Assembly (NCBI GenBank): GCA_964545315.1
Contig: CAZJGI010000013.1
Coordinates: forward strand, 1-64,000
From: JAAYJR01 sp964545315
GTDB lineage: Bacteria; Bacteroidota; Bacteroidia; Bacteroidales; Prolixibacteraceae
Direction of reading: 5' to 3'
Length of the DNA stretch: 64,000 nucleotides
Made by a program: the position numbers and the translations under genes. Shown here piece after piece: positions 9,090-18,271 of the stretch; the first letter of the stretch is position 1, and every line of letters begins with the position of its first letter. A model generated the notes under the pieces. That model worked only from the letters and a program-made list of their open reading frames with translations. It did no database searches and was not told the DNA's origin.

Positions 9090-9249
9090 GTCCTAATCGA
9101 AGGGATTTCATAAAAAAGCAGCCGCAGGGCTTGCGGAGGCAGCTGCAATCCCTGTATTTGCTATTGTAATGATTGATTCCGCAGAACAAAATATGAATAC
9201 AATTACAGGGGTTCGTCCGTTGTTATTTTATCCGTTCAAACCTGAATGA
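9086..9249 (+). pseudogene. remnant of a Tat-signal protein gene, frameshifted and truncated
   Basis: Beginning with the TTG overlapping the upstream stop, the frame reads SPNRRDFIKK and then breaks at a run of six A (9112-9117). Shifting one base gives AAAGLAEAAAIPVFAIVM followed by IDSAEQNMNTITGVRPLL. Together these make a textbook twin-arginine signal (RRDF, Ala-rich hydrophobic core). The shifted frame then meets a stop at 9247-9249, inside the 3' end of the convergent gene. One extra A in the homopolymer would restore the signal, but almost no mature protein would remain. I read it as a decayed gene lost by deletion. Transcriptional slippage at A6 cannot be ruled out but would still give a product of only about 50 residues. 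Confidence 0.7.
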
Positions 9250-10791
9250 ATAGAGGTCGGCGTCTTTAATAAAGAATCGTACACGCACAGGCTTGCCTGA
9301 CAGTCCTGAAAGATCACTGCCTTTTTTCCATGTGACTGTTCGCTCCAATGAATCACCAAATACCGGTGCACATTCATTAAGCGAATAATTTTCGAGAGGA
9401 TTGCCGTTTAAATCCTGTATTTCAACCAGTATCTCCCCGGCTGCTGAAGAGGAAAAATTGAGGTTAAGCCTTTCCCCGTCGAAAATAATAGGTTTGGTTA
9501 TTAACTCTCCTCCATTCATTGATGCTGAGACAGATACGAAGCCATCTATACGCAGGGTATATCTGCGCAAAGCGCTTGCATGTCCTTTCCAGTATGATTC
9601 TGTGACGTAAAAAGACAATTCATTTGGAGCGCCGGGCAGGTCAGAGGGGGTTTCCACAAAGTGCCATCCCATATAGCTGTCACCATATGTCCAGGTACCG
9701 GGTCTCTCTATTCCCGGCCTTATGAATGCTTCATTCCATCTTTTAAATGTTGTGCCGTCGCGACTTACCATTAAAATAGTTTCTGTCAATGCAGTACCGT
9801 ATCTCTGACTTTTTGACGCTCTTGCTTTTCTTTCCTCCGGTTCAGGCAATGCCTCCATTGACGGTGACCAGCCCCTGTCAGTATACCTGGCCGGGAAACC
9901 TATTAAAATATGCGGCGCCCGGTAATAGGGTTTTATCTGGTTAGTATATAACTGCTGCTTTAAAGTATCGGTGAAAGTGATATTAGTTTGATTTTCCCAG
10001 TGGATAAAGTCTTTTGATGTTGCTGTCCTTACCGATCTCAATCCTTTATATCGTGAGTTTTCGTTCTCTTCAGTAAAATATCTCCAGTAAGCCCTGTACT
10101 GGTTATTGTAACCATCCCGGAAAGCCAGGTTTTGAGAATCAAAAGCGCCATCTGTAATTATGGGTTCATTACATATCAGGGACCAGTTAATTCCGTCAGC
10201 AGATTTGAAAGCAGCCAGGCCCCTTTTGGGAGAGCCGGAGATGAGGATAGCTTTATAAAGTGCATCCGGGCTGACATCAGGATTGTTATCCATGAAAACC
10301 GCCGGATGGCCTGCATCTATATTAAATCCTTCATATTCACCGCTTACGAATACTATATTGTTCCTGTTGGAGCCATTGAAATAATGAAGTCCCAGTTCCG
10401 GCTTGTTCCAGTGTATTCCATCTAAGCTCTCGGCATATGCACAGAACAGAGGATGAACTCCGGAAGTATCACTGCTTGCAGTATGCTGCCATGCTTTATA
10501 ATACATCCGGTATTTTTCCCCGTCATGAAAGATGCTGTGATAACCGCTTCCGCTACCTTCCCATGGTTGGTCATGTATTATTACTAACTCCCTGGAGACC
10601 GGGTGATGAAGCCTGAAGCAGGCTTCTCCCCTGACAGAGTCAACAAGATAGTCATCGGTAAATAGTTCCAGCCGTGACCCGATATTAATGATTTTTGGGG
10701 ACCCGGTATTATAGTTATTAGCCATACTGGCATAATACAGACAACATGAGAGAAAAGCTACAAGTACAAAAGAGTAATATGAAAATTTCAT
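9223..10791 (-). CDS. secreted beta-propeller glycosidase-like protein
   Basis: About 522 residues from the chosen ATG at 10791. An upstream start at 10842 would add 17 residues before the signal peptide, which begins MKFSYYSFVLVAFLSCC. Possible lipidation at Cys15 or Cys16 is weak. The mature part opens with SRLELFTDDYLVDS and contains repeated Trp/Tyr-rich blade segments (HSIFHDGEKYRMYYKAW, FRDGYNNQYRAYWRYF, YGDSYMGWHFVETP). These resemble five-bladed GH32/GH43-type or sialidase-like proteins common in Bacteroidota and Planctomycetes. Residues from about 430 form a beta-sandwich-like tail. Convergent with the sugar-metabolism genes upstream, so it may release the sugar they use. Catalytic residues cannot be assigned. 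Confidence 0.6.
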   Translation of the reverse strand: MKFSYYSFVLVAFLSCCLYYASMANNYNTGSPKIINIGSRLELFTDDYLVDSVRGEACFRLHHPVSRELVIIHDQPWEGSGSGYHSIFHDGEKYRMYYKAWQHTASSDTSGVHPLFCAYAESLDGIHWNKPELGLHYFNGSNRNNIVFVSGEYEGFNIDAGHPAVFMDNNPDVSPDALYKAILISGSPKRGLAAFKSADGINWSLICNEPIITDGAFDSQNLAFRDGYNNQYRAYWRYFTEENENSRYKGLRSVRTATSKDFIHWENQTNITFTDTLKQQLYTNQIKPYYRAPHILIGFPARYTDRGWSPSMEALPEPEERKARASKSQRYGTALTETILMVSRDGTTFKRWNEAFIRPGIERPGTWTYGDSYMGWHFVETPSDLPGAPNELSFYVTESYWKGHASALRRYTLRIDGFVSVSASMNGGELITKPIIFDGERLNLNFSSSAAGEILVEIQDLNGNPLENYSLNECAPVFGDSLERTVTWKKGSDLSGLSGKPVRVRFFIKDADLYSFRFERIK

Positions 10792-11155
10792 TTTAAAAAT
10801 TTTATTAGATAAAATTACCATTTTAATTGGAACTTTATCCATAATCAGATAGATTGCTATGTAACCTGGCTTCTGTTTTTCTTAATAGTTTGTGGAAATA
10901 GATAAAAGCTGAAATACCGGTTATCACATTTGCTAAATTAGCCGACCGTAAAATACCGTTAAGTCCTAAGGTAATACTTCCCAGCCATGCAAAAAATTTC
11001 TTAACTTCTCTTTAATATATTTATAATTTTATAATTATATTTTCACATCACAATTTTGGCACACTCTATGTTAAATTGTTAAAGGACCATACTTTTTTTA
11101 GTATTTTGCAGACATGAGTAGTAAAAATTATTAATTTCAGCCAAAAATTAGTGTT
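10792..11155. other. non-coding stretch between divergent genes
   Basis: A 364-bp, AT-rich region separating the glycosidase-like gene (minus strand) from the DUF1573 gene (plus strand); it must carry both promoters. I find no convincing full -33/-7 pair, RNA gene or small ORF in it. Confidence 0.5.
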
Positions 11156-11587
11156 ATGGACAAATCGATATTTAACAGAGTTTTACAGTCTTTTATTTTT
11201 TTTGCTGTATTTTTAGGTATTAATACCATTTCAATTGAAGCAAAATCAGCTCAAGCGGAAAAGCAGGACTCAATTATTTTTAGTCAGATGGAGTACGATT
11301 TTGGTACAATTGCGAGAGGTTCAGATGGAACCTGTGAGTTTGAATTTATCAATAAAGGAGATAATCCTTTGATATTAAGTAATGTGCGTGCAACATGCGG
11401 ATGTACAGTACCCCAGTGGCCAAAAGAACCTATACCTCCCGGGGGAAAAGGTGTGGTAAAAGTTAAATACAATACTAATATTCTGGGTGTCTTTAATAAA
11501 TCTGTTACAGTACATTCCAATGCAGTTAATAAAATGGTTATTCTGAGAATTAAAGGAAAGGTAGAAAATCCCAAAAGTGGTGAATGA
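11156..11587 (+). CDS. DUF1573 domain protein, exported
   Basis: 143 residues with an N-terminal signal or anchor (hydrophobic FIFFAVFLGINTISI, then EAKSAQA). The rest is one DUF1573 domain: YDFGTIARGSDGTCEFEFINKGDNPLILSNV, then ATCGCTVPQWP with the family's typical CGC, then PPGGKGVVKVKYNT. The domain is an immunoglobulin-like beta-sandwich abundant in Bacteroidota envelopes; its molecular role is unknown. It stands alone, with a convergent small gene downstream. Confidence 0.85.
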   Translation: MDKSIFNRVLQSFIFFAVFLGINTISIEAKSAQAEKQDSIIFSQMEYDFGTIARGSDGTCEFEFINKGDNPLILSNVRATCGCTVPQWPKEPIPPGGKGVVKVKYNTNILGVFNKSVTVHSNAVNKMVILRIKGKVENPKSGE

Positions 11588-11703
11588 AAATAAAACTCCT
11601 AATCATTAAAGTGATAAAGGATTTGTAAAATATTTTAAAGGGTAACCTGATTTTTTCGAATTTACGCAAATATGGTTTTTCCCCTTTTTGATTGTATTTT
11701 CTT

Positions 11704-11997
11704 TTAGATGTCCATTGAATCATTTGTCTTATAGGCAGCTGTTTTATCTGGTAATAATCTTAGTTTTTCTTTATTGCGTTTAAGTGTTCTGCGGATCTTT
11801 TCAGATTTGTTCCCTGATTCTTTTTGTTGATTTTTCTGATTATCAGGATTGATTTTATTTTTTGAGTTAACATTTTCAATTTTTTGACGGTTTTTATCTT
11901 TGGATCCGGGAGTTTGTTGGGCTGCCACCGGTGTTAATATGATGACTACAGCCAGACCCATCAGGGTAGCGATCAATTTAAATTTTATTGTCCCCAT
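11704..11997 (-). CDS. small exported Lys/Asn-rich protein, unknown
   Basis: 97 residues. A clear signal peptide (LIATLMGLAVVIILTPVAA, cleavage before QQTPG) is followed by a mature region of about 68 residues rich in Lys, Asn, Gln and Arg, with KIRRTLKRNKEKLRLL near the end that could be a short charged helix. No family recognised. Support for being real: proper signal peptide, start codon directly after a non-coding stretch, and no competing ORF. It might be a small nucleic-acid- or envelope-binding protein, but nothing in the sequence proves this. Confidence 0.5.
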   Translation of the reverse strand: MGTIKFKLIATLMGLAVVIILTPVAAQQTPGSKDKNRQKIENVNSKNKINPDNQKNQQKESGNKSEKIRRTLKRNKEKLRLLPDKTAAYKTNDSMDI

Positions 11998-12165
11998 ATT
12001 AATAAGCTTGTTATTATTTCTACTTTGTTATTAACTGATTCTCTTTATCAGTCCCAGAGTAAAAAATCAAAGTCTGTGCCAAAACATCGTAATTTTTGAC
12101 CTTTAAGACATATATTGTTGAATTTTAACAGTTTATATCTTTTTTTAATATTCGGTTATTCTGAT

Positions 12166-12173
12166 TAATTTTG
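12166..12173 (+). promoter_or_regulatory. putative -7 box (TAATTTTG) for ruvX
   Basis: Matches the Bacteroidota -7 consensus TAnnTTTG and lies 20 nt before the GTG start of ruvX. A clean -33 TTTG at the expected distance is not seen, so this is a moderate call. Confidence 0.4.
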
Positions 12174-12193
12174 CATTCGAAAAATTCATTTCA

Positions 12194-12619
12194 GTGGGTA
12201 GAATATTAGGCATCGATTACGGGAAAAAAAGGGTGGGATTGGCTGTTACAGACACTCTGCAGATTATAGCCAATCAGCTTGCTGTAGTACCAACTCACAA
12301 AATATGGGATTTTTTGGAGGATTATTTTATGAAAGAACAGGTTGATGAGGTGGTTTTAGGTTATCCCAGGCAAATGAACAATCAACCTTCTGATGCTGTT
12401 ATTTACATTGAAATGTTTATCAGAAAATTTAAGAAAGTTTACCCTGCAATGAGACTTGAGCTTATTGATGAGAGATACACCTCAAAATTAGCATTTCAGG
12501 CCATGATAGACGGTGGACTAAAAAAGAAAGCAAGACAAAACAAAGGGAAAATTGATGAAATAAGTGCGACAATTATTTTACAAAGTTACATGGAACAAAA
12601 AAGATTTCAGAAATTATGA
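12194..12619 (+). CDS. ruvX: Holliday junction resolvase-like protein RuvX/YqgF
   Basis: 141-residue RNase H-fold nuclease family member involved in 16S rRNA 5' maturation in E. coli and possibly junction resolution. The opening ILGIDYGKKRVGLAVTD has the first catalytic Asp, VVLGYPRQMN carries the second conserved strand, LIDERYTSKLA provides the Asp-Glu pair, and KIDEISATIILQSYM holds the final acidic residue. Starts with GTG, with a -7-like box 20 nt upstream. Followed by def, an ordinary Bacteroidota arrangement. Confidence 0.9.
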   Translation: MGRILGIDYGKKRVGLAVTDTLQIIANQLAVVPTHKIWDFLEDYFMKEQVDEVVLGYPRQMNNQPSDAVIYIEMFIRKFKKVYPAMRLELIDERYTSKLAFQAMIDGGLKKKARQNKGKIDEISATIILQSYMEQKRFQKL

Positions 12620-12686
12620 GAACTGAGAATTTCAAGCGTCCAAAACTGATATTTTCAGGTTTTTTAATTATTATAATTTTCAACAA

Positions 12687-13250
12687 ATGAAGTACCCAAT
12701 AACAATATACGGCGATCCGGGTCTAAGAAAAAAAGCCATACCTGTAGAAAAAGATCATGAGGGATTAAATGAGATTATTGAAAATATGTGGGAGACCATG
12801 TATTATTCTGATGGCGCCGGTCTTGCAGCCCCTCAGGTAGGTTTGTCATTACGTATTTTTGTTGCCGATGCTTCTGCTGCTGCTGATGAAAATCCTGAAT
12901 ATAAAAATTTCAAGAAAGTGTTTATCAATCCGGAGATAATAGAAACCTTTGGCGAGGAATGGATCATGAATGAAGGTTGCCTTAGTCTTCCCGAAATAAG
13001 AGAAGATATTAAAAGACCCGATAAAGTCAGGATCAGATATGTGGATGAGAACTTTGAGGCTCATGATGACGTTTTTGACGGATATCCGGGAAGGATCATT
13101 CAGCACGAATATGACCATCTGGAGGGTATATTGTTCATAGATCGTTTATCTCCTTTGAAAAAGCGGTTGCTTAAAAGTAAACTTAGAAATATTGCACTTG
13201 GTAAAGTTGTACCTCATTATCAAATTAAAGTACCTGTGAAAAAAATGTAA
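12687..13250 (+). CDS. def: peptide deformylase
   Basis: 187-residue metallo-enzyme that removes the formyl group from nascent proteins. All three family motifs are present: GAGLAAPQVG (motif 1), EGCLSLPEI with the metal-binding Cys (motif 2), and HEYDHLEG giving HExxH (motif 3). Starts with ATG 67 nt after ruvX and is followed by comEC; probably one transcript. Length is typical for Bacteroidota deformylases. Confidence 0.95.
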   Translation: MKYPITIYGDPGLRKKAIPVEKDHEGLNEIIENMWETMYYSDGAGLAAPQVGLSLRIFVADASAAADENPEYKNFKKVFINPEIIETFGEEWIMNEGCLSLPEIREDIKRPDKVRIRYVDENFEAHDDVFDGYPGRIIQHEYDHLEGILFIDRLSPLKKRLLKSKLRNIALGKVVPHYQIKVPVKKM

Positions 13251-13300
13251 CCTGTTTAGCGCATTATACGTTAACAATGTAAACAATATCCCTAAACACG

Positions 13301-15325
13301 TTGAATAAAGAAGTTCAAAAAATACCTTTTTTGCGTATTGTTATTGCTTTGGTTTCAGGTATCCTGGCAGGTCTGAGGTTAAACCTTCCTCTTATTTATA
13401 CCGGATTACTACCTTTTATTCTTTTGACAAGTCTCGTATTAATACATTTGAATTACAGGTATCATTTTACAGCTTTATTTGGCTTAATAACATTTCTGTT
13501 TTATATGTCAATCGGCTTGTTTATTGTTAAGGTGTATAAGAAAGAGCCTGTAATTAATGAAAATGGCATTTATTCTGCCATTGTGCTTGAGATACCCTGT
13601 GAAAAGGAAAAATCAGTACAAACTGTATTAAAATTAAGCTATGTTATAAAAAATGATTCAGTTTTAAGGAGTGAAGAGAAGATTATGGCCTGGTTTCATA
13701 AGAGTGAACCGGCCTTAAGTCTTAAACCGGGTGATAATGTGCTTTTCAGCCATATATTCAGTGAAATAAAAAATTATAATAATCCCTTTGAATTTGATTA
13801 TAAAAAATATCTGGCAGGACGCAGAATATTCAGGCAGGTATTTTTAAATGATGATAAATGGATACTTTACAGTGGCAAGCCCCATCCCGTTCCTGCCATA
13901 TATGCAGAAAATATTCGTCTTAAGCTTCTTTCTGTCTATCGTGACTGTAATTTGAAAGAACAACATATAAATATTCTTTCCGCACTGACCCTTGGTTATA
14001 AAAGGGACCTTGATCCCGAAACAAAGCAAATGTTCAGCTCTGCGGGAGTAATTCATGTACTTGCTGTCTCAGGCCTTCATGTCGGCCTTGTTTTTATGAT
14101 ATTTTCTATTTGCTTCGGATTTCTAAGAAAAAACAGGTTTGGCAGGATTATATTTCCAATTGTCTCGGTGGCAGGTTTATGGTTTTTTGCATTACTTACC
14201 GGTCTTTCTCCCTCTGTGTCAAGGGCTTCACTTATGTTTTCATTAGTAGTTACCGGCAATAATATTAAGCGAAAAGCAAATATCTGTAACACATTGGCTG
14301 TCTCTGCATTTTTTCTTTTGATCGTTAATCCGTTTAATCTTTTTGATATAGGGTTCCTTTTGTCATATTCGGCTGTATTTGGAATAGTATTTTTACAGCC
14401 ACATATGGAGAAACTGATCGATTTTAAATACAGGCTATTAAAATATTTCTGGGTGATTTTCACAGTATCAGTATCAGCTCAGATTATAACTTTTCCTCTA
14501 ACGGTATTTTTTTTTAATCAGGTTCCTGTCTATTTTTGGGTTACCAACATGGTTATCATTCCAATTATAACCCTATTGATACCTTTGGGATTTATTTTAT
14601 TACTGTCTGGTTTAGTACCTGCTGTTTTTTCTTTAATATTACCCGGAATTGACAAAATAATTGATTTACTGCTGAGCTTTTTGGAATTTATTGAACAACT
14701 ACCTTTTTCGGTAATAAATATATCATTGGCCGGTCCGGAAGTTTTCTTTTTTTATTTAATTCTTTTGTCATTCTTTCTTCTCATAAAAACTGGTAACTGT
14801 TTTTATTTTAAATCATTTTTGGTTTCTGTTCTGATAATTCTTTGTCTTAATTTTGCAATGAATGCATCAGGATTAAACCGTAGGGAGGTAATTATTTACA
14901 ACTGTCCCGGCAAAATTATTGTCCATCTTATTAAAGGGGATCATAATTATATTATTTCGAATAAGGAAATAATCCCGGGAGATTTTTCTCATAATATAAT
15001 AAACAGGACAGTTATAAAACAAAGGTTGGAAACGCCGGTTTTTTTAAAGACGAATCAAAATTTTAAAGATGGCCACCTGTGTTTTATCAATAATTGGGTG
15101 AGTTTTGAAGACAAGGTTATACTCATCTGTGAACCACATCAGTGTATGCCTGATAATATAATTCCGGATATAATGACAGGTAAAATAACACAATGCACAT
15201 TTCAGGATAAGTCATTAGCAAACAAGATATTAATATCTTCTACCAGAACGAGTAATGAACATTTTCCTGAAGATATGAAGGTTCATTATTTAGAGGAAAG
15301 TGGGGCATATAAGGAAAAATGGTAA
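13301..15325 (+). CDS. comEC: ComEC/Rec2 family DNA-uptake channel protein
   Basis: 674-residue inner-membrane protein, the predicted channel for single-stranded DNA uptake. Residues about 1-75 have three to four membrane helices. A soluble OB-like segment (about 80-210) with EIPCEKEKS and KPGDNVLFSH follows. The competence core opens with ALTLGYKRDLDPETKQMF and the signature AVSGLHVGL near 255, then many helices to about 510. The C-terminal 150 residues (CPGKIIVHLIKGDHNYII onward) replace the metallo-beta-lactamase-like domain of longer ComEC proteins and show no HxHxDH motif, a form common in this phylum. TTG start chosen because the hydrophobic N-terminus begins directly after it. Confidence 0.85.
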   Translation: MNKEVQKIPFLRIVIALVSGILAGLRLNLPLIYTGLLPFILLTSLVLIHLNYRYHFTALFGLITFLFYMSIGLFIVKVYKKEPVINENGIYSAIVLEIPCEKEKSVQTVLKLSYVIKNDSVLRSEEKIMAWFHKSEPALSLKPGDNVLFSHIFSEIKNYNNPFEFDYKKYLAGRRIFRQVFLNDDKWILYSGKPHPVPAIYAENIRLKLLSVYRDCNLKEQHINILSALTLGYKRDLDPETKQMFSSAGVIHVLAVSGLHVGLVFMIFSICFGFLRKNRFGRIIFPIVSVAGLWFFALLTGLSPSVSRASLMFSLVVTGNNIKRKANICNTLAVSAFFLLIVNPFNLFDIGFLLSYSAVFGIVFLQPHMEKLIDFKYRLLKYFWVIFTVSVSAQIITFPLTVFFFNQVPVYFWVTNMVIIPIITLLIPLGFILLLSGLVPAVFSLILPGIDKIIDLLLSFLEFIEQLPFSVINISLAGPEVFFFYLILLSFFLLIKTGNCFYFKSFLVSVLIILCLNFAMNASGLNRREVIIYNCPGKIIVHLIKGDHNYIISNKEIIPGDFSHNIINRTVIKQRLETPVFLKTNQNFKDGHLCFINNWVSFEDKVILICEPHQCMPDNIIPDIMTGKITQCTFQDKSLANKILISSTRTSNEHFPEDMKVHYLEESGAYKEKW

Positions 15326-15443
15326 AAACAGATAATGACAATATTAAATGAATTAACTTTACATTGAAAAACAGATGTTAATGGTTATAAATCGGATTGT
15401 AATATATTAATTTGCATTAAAATTATTAAAGCTTGTTTTAGAG

Positions 15444-16778
15444 ATGAAAGTAGTAATTGCGGGTGCCGGGGAGGTTGGCACCCACCTGGCTCGAATGCTG
15501 AGTAATGAAGATCATGATATTGTCTTAATGGATGATTCTCCGGAGAAGCTTGCTGCAATTAGCAGTGAAGTTGATTTAATGACAATAACAGGTTCTGCAC
15601 ATTCTTTTCAGGACTTAAAACAGACTGGTCTTGCATCTGCAAATCTTTTTATTGCAGTAACTCCTTTTGAGGAGAGGAACGTCCTTGCATGTGCTATGGC
15701 ATCCTATCTGGGAGTTTCGCGTACAATTGCCCGTATAAATAATTCTGAATATCTTATGCCCAGATATAAGGAGAAGCTTAATAATATGGGCATTAATGAA
15801 TTGATTTATCCTGAAAGCCTGGCAGCCAAAGAAATTGTGGCCTCTGTAAAGCAAACAGGAACCCGTCAGATGATTGAGTTTTCAAACGGAAAATTACTTC
15901 TACTCGGTATTAAAGTCAGGGAAAATGCCCCAATTCTTGAAAAGAAATTTGAACAACTGGCAAAAGAAAACGAACATCTTTTAGTTGTTGCAATTAACAG
16001 GGAAGGCGCCACAATCATACCGAACGGTTCCGATTATATTAAGAATGGTGATATTGTGTTCTTTATAACCACCCGTACTGAGCAGCAGCATGTATTTGAA
16101 TTAACAGCAAAACAGACTTTCGAAGTAAGAAATATTATGTTTTTGGGTGGTAGCCGGATAGCCCAGAGAGCCATTGAAAAAATGGGTGATCAATTTAATA
16201 TTAAGGTGATTGAGGAAAAGTTAGAAAAGTGTGAACAGGTAGCTGAAAAATTCAAGGATGTATTGGTTATAAACGGGGATTGTCGCAACTTTAAGTTATT
16301 GAAGGATGAGGGATTGGAAAAAATGGATGCAATAGTTGCCACTACCGGTAGTTCGGAAACAAATATCCTTGGCTGTCACCTTGCTAAAACTTCAGGAGTA
16401 AGAAGAACTGTTGCAGAGGTTGAAAATCTTGCATTTATGGGCTTGGCAGAAAATATGAATATTGGCAGTATCGTAAATAAAAAATTGATTGCCGCCAGCT
16501 ATATTTACAGGTTTACGCTGAATGCAGCTATCTCGAAGGTTAAATGCCTTACTGCCTCAGATGCCGAAGTCTTTGAGTTTATTGCTAAAGCTGATGCAAA
16601 AATAACCCAAAAACCGGTCAGGGAACTGGGTTTCCCGGAAGAAGCAAAAATTGGGGGCATTATAAGGGGAAATGACGGATATATTGTCAATGGCGATACC
16701 TGGATCAAGGAAGGGGATAAGGTTGTTGTATTTACCCTTCCCTCGGGTATTAAAAAATTAGAGAAATTTTTTAAATAA
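15444..16778 (+). CDS. trkA: Trk potassium uptake regulatory subunit TrkA
   Basis: 444-residue cytoplasmic NAD(H)-binding gating subunit of the Trk K+ channel. Two RCK modules in tandem: the first begins VVIAGAGEVGTHLARML (GxGxxG) with the adenosine-ribose acidic residue in VLMDDS. The second begins about 230 with IMFLGGSRIAQRA. Each is followed by an RCK_C domain (LLGIKVRENAPIL and FIAKADAKITQKPV regions). Followed after 23 nt by trkH, its membrane partner, so clearly an operon. Confidence 0.95.
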   Translation: MKVVIAGAGEVGTHLARMLSNEDHDIVLMDDSPEKLAAISSEVDLMTITGSAHSFQDLKQTGLASANLFIAVTPFEERNVLACAMASYLGVSRTIARINNSEYLMPRYKEKLNNMGINELIYPESLAAKEIVASVKQTGTRQMIEFSNGKLLLLGIKVRENAPILEKKFEQLAKENEHLLVVAINREGATIIPNGSDYIKNGDIVFFITTRTEQQHVFELTAKQTFEVRNIMFLGGSRIAQRAIEKMGDQFNIKVIEEKLEKCEQVAEKFKDVLVINGDCRNFKLLKDEGLEKMDAIVATTGSSETNILGCHLAKTSGVRRTVAEVENLAFMGLAENMNIGSIVNKKLIAASYIYRFTLNAAISKVKCLTASDAEVFEFIAKADAKITQKPVRELGFPEEAKIGGIIRGNDGYIVNGDTWIKEGDKVVVFTLPSGIKKLEKFFK

Positions 16779-16801
16779 GCTGCCGGGTAATCTAATATAT
16801 A

Positions 16802-18247
16802 ATGAATGTAAAAATTATTTTCAGGGTATTAGGGTTTTTGCTGTTTGTTGAGGGGATCGCCATGATTTTGGCACTTATTGTCTCTCTGATATACGGAGGT
16901 TATGACCAAAAAACTTTTCTCATTTCATCGGGTATTAATATCATTACCGGATCATTAATCGTCTATTTAACTTCACATGCAAATAAAGAAATGGGTAGAA
17001 GGGAAGGGTATATTATTGTATCTTCAGTATGGATTTTATTCTCTTTTTCAGGAAGCCTTCCTTATATAATCAGCGGTGCAATCCCCAATTTCACTAATGC
17101 TTTTTTTGAAACTATGTCGGGATTTACAACAACTGGTTCATCAATCCTGACAGATATAGAAGCTTTGCCCCATGGTATACTGTTTTGGAGAAGTATTACC
17201 CAATGGTTGGGAGGTATGGGGATAATTGTGTTATCGCTGGCAATACTACCGGTTTTTGGAATTGGAGGAATGCAATTGTTCATGGCTGAAGTCCCGGGGC
17301 CGACTCCATATAAGTTGAGCCCAAGGATCAGGCAGACCGCACGTGCACTCTGGATAATCTACTTTGGATTTACCTTAACAGAAACATTGTTGTTATGGCT
17401 GGGGGGAATGACATTGTTCGATGCAATATGCCATTCATTTACAACTATGGCTACAGGTGGTTTTTCTACGAAACAGGCAAGTATAGCTCACTGGCCTTCT
17501 CCATTTATTCAATATGTCGTTATTATTTTTATGTTTCTTGCAGGAACAAATTTTACTCTTCCTTATCTCGCTTTTACAGGCAAAATAAAAGAGGTCATTA
17601 AAGATGAAGAGTTTAAATATTATTTTTCATTTGTATCAGGATTTTCACTGATCATATTTGCCGGGCTTCTTTTATCTTCAGAAAGAAATTTTGAACAGGC
17701 ATTCAGAGATTCTTTGTTTCAGGTAGTTTCAATCATTACTACTACCGGTTTTGCAACAGATGATTATTTAACATGGATTCCTATATTGACGATACTCATT
17801 TTTATGCTTTTCTTTTTTGGTGGATCAGCAGGATCTACAGGGGGTGGAATAAAAATAATGCGTATAGTTTTATTACTTAAGAACAGTTATTACGAATTAC
17901 GCAGGATAATTCATCCCCAGGCAATAATTCCGGTTAAGTTCAACCAACGTTCTGTGGATTATAAGATAATTACAAATGTATTGGCATTTTTTATGTTTTA
18001 TATACTTCTCTTTTGTTTCAGTGTAGTCATAATGACAATAATAGAACCTGATCTCGAATCAGCGATGGGATCGGTAGCCACCTGTCTTGGTAATATTGGC
18101 CCGGGACTGGGGAATGTTGGGCCCTCAGGGAATTTTCTTCATATCAATGATTTTGGTAAATGGTTTCTTTCCTTTTTAATGTTGCTCGGAAGGTTGGAAT
18201 TATTTACAGTATTAGTTCTTCTCTCCCCTTCATTCTGGAGAAGATAA
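16802..18247 (+). CDS. trkH: Trk potassium uptake channel subunit TrkH
   Basis: 481-residue membrane channel with 8-12 helices and four pore-loop repeats. Visible filter regions include MSGFTTTGSSIL (loop 1), FTTMATGGFS (loop 2), ITTTGFATDD (loop 3) and CLGNIGPGLGNVGP (loop 4), each with the filter-type Gly. Works with TrkA encoded 23 nt upstream to import K+. Convergent with the Sua5/YrdC gene 24 nt downstream. Confidence 0.95.
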   Translation: MNVKIIFRVLGFLLFVEGIAMILALIVSLIYGGYDQKTFLISSGINIITGSLIVYLTSHANKEMGRREGYIIVSSVWILFSFSGSLPYIISGAIPNFTNAFFETMSGFTTTGSSILTDIEALPHGILFWRSITQWLGGMGIIVLSLAILPVFGIGGMQLFMAEVPGPTPYKLSPRIRQTARALWIIYFGFTLTETLLLWLGGMTLFDAICHSFTTMATGGFSTKQASIAHWPSPFIQYVVIIFMFLAGTNFTLPYLAFTGKIKEVIKDEEFKYYFSFVSGFSLIIFAGLLLSSERNFEQAFRDSLFQVVSIITTTGFATDDYLTWIPILTILIFMLFFFGGSAGSTGGGIKIMRIVLLLKNSYYELRRIIHPQAIIPVKFNQRSVDYKIITNVLAFFMFYILLFCFSVVIMTIIEPDLESAMGSVATCLGNIGPGLGNVGPSGNFLHINDFGKWFLSFLMLLGRLELFTVLVLLSPSFWRR

Positions 18248-18271
18248 TCACTGTTCTGTCAGTTTATCAGT

